Assembly: GCA_900473185.1 (NCBI GenBank)
Contig: UCKU01000035.1
Coordinates: forward strand, 1 to 63,187
Source of the DNA: Hyphomicrobiales bacterium
Lineage (GTDB): Bacteria; Pseudomonadota; Alphaproteobacteria; Rhizobiales; Rhizobiaceae
Length of the DNA: 63,187 nt
Direction: 5' to 3'
In this document: piece after piece, positions 63,114 through 63,187 of the stretch
Position numbering within the stretch: position 1 is the first letter of the stretch
Layout: every line of letters begins with the position of its first letter
Notes under the pieces: model-generated
Database searches by the model: none
Told to the model about the DNA's origin: nothing
Seen by the model: only the letters and a program-made list of their open reading frames with translations
Made by a program: the position numbers and the translations under genes

Positions 63114-63187
63114 AGTCGCGGTGTCGGATTGAGCAGCTCGGCGAGCCTGGCCTGTTCTTCGGCGGTGAGTTTGCTGCCGGTGGGCTT
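63110..63187 (-). CDS. C-terminal end of an unidentified gene
   Basis: Twenty-five codons are in frame up to TGA at 63110-63112 (KPTGSKLTAEEQARLAELL near the edge, ending NPTPRL). The helical, charged composition is protein-like, but too little is present to name a family. Coding sense is inferred from the clean end and the tandem position ahead of the CBS-BON gene. Confidence 0.45.
   Translation of the reverse strand, partial: KPTGSKLTAEEQARLAELLNPTPRL

Noticed and set aside
1..63187. CRISPR arrays, tRNA/rRNA genes, insertion sequences or integrase sites
   Set aside because: I saw no regularly spaced repeats, transposase or integrase motifs, or tRNA-like cloverleaf sequences in any intergenic region.

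Overview
The window looks like a high-GC alphaproteobacterial replicon of the Rhizobium/Agrobacterium group. The support is the gene families (peptide-type and MalFGK-type sugar ABC importers, ROK and LacI regulators, lysR-lysA, a class III cyclase with TPRs), a degraded flagellin tail of rhizobial type, and FixK/FNR-type boxes. No rRNA, tRNA, CRISPR array, insertion sequence or replication origin is visible. The dense catabolic content suits a chromid, a megaplasmid or an accessory part of the chromosome.

Layout. 1-3599: 5' part of a very large surface/secreted protein on the minus strand (dimethylformamidase-beta-like region, DUF4082, VCBS-like repeat). 3600-4363: decaying DNA with a remnant of a flagellin C-terminus. 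4364-8176: class III nucleotide cyclase with TolB-like and TPR regions, then a pyruvate oxidase (poxB). 8278-16395: ABC sugar importer plus a GH116 glycosidase, controlled by a divergent LacI regulator with two identical operators. 16526-21323: inositol-monophosphatase-family enzyme convergent with a second importer. 21623-22960: exported epoxide hydrolase. 23263-31379: GntR regulator, sugar-acid dehydratase and DHDPS-family aldolase, divergent from a complete peptide-type (DppABCDF) importer. 31485-33515: transketolase. 33664-45780: GH38 alpha-mannosidase, two ROK regulators, an oxidoreductase, a sugar isomerase and a full MalEFGK-type importer, with near-identical promoter/operators at two places. 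45838-48180: lysR/lysA. 48810-58673: GH42 beta-galactosidase, importer and an unusual oxidoreductase-aldo/keto reductase fusion, with a divergent ROK regulator. 58768-63187: ABC exporter, ccmCDG and a CBS-BON protein linked by FixK/FNR boxes.

How it works together. Most of the window is a row of self-contained glycan or sugar-acid uptake modules. Each has its own importer, a cytoplasmic glycosidase or dehydratase (GH116, GH38, GH42, enolase superfamily) and a local regulator with visible palindromic operators. Released sugars could pass through the oxidoreductases, isomerase and transketolase into central metabolism. The right end is a different theme: low-oxygen-controlled cytochrome c maturation, with ccmA and ccmB absent and an unrelated ABC exporter in their place.

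The most notable points are the three FixK/FNR boxes that tie the exporter, ccmCDG and the CBS-BON gene together; the duplicated ROK-type promoter/operator (core AAGT-W-ACTT) of the alpha-mannosidase locus; and the MocA-AKR fusion with both active sites intact.
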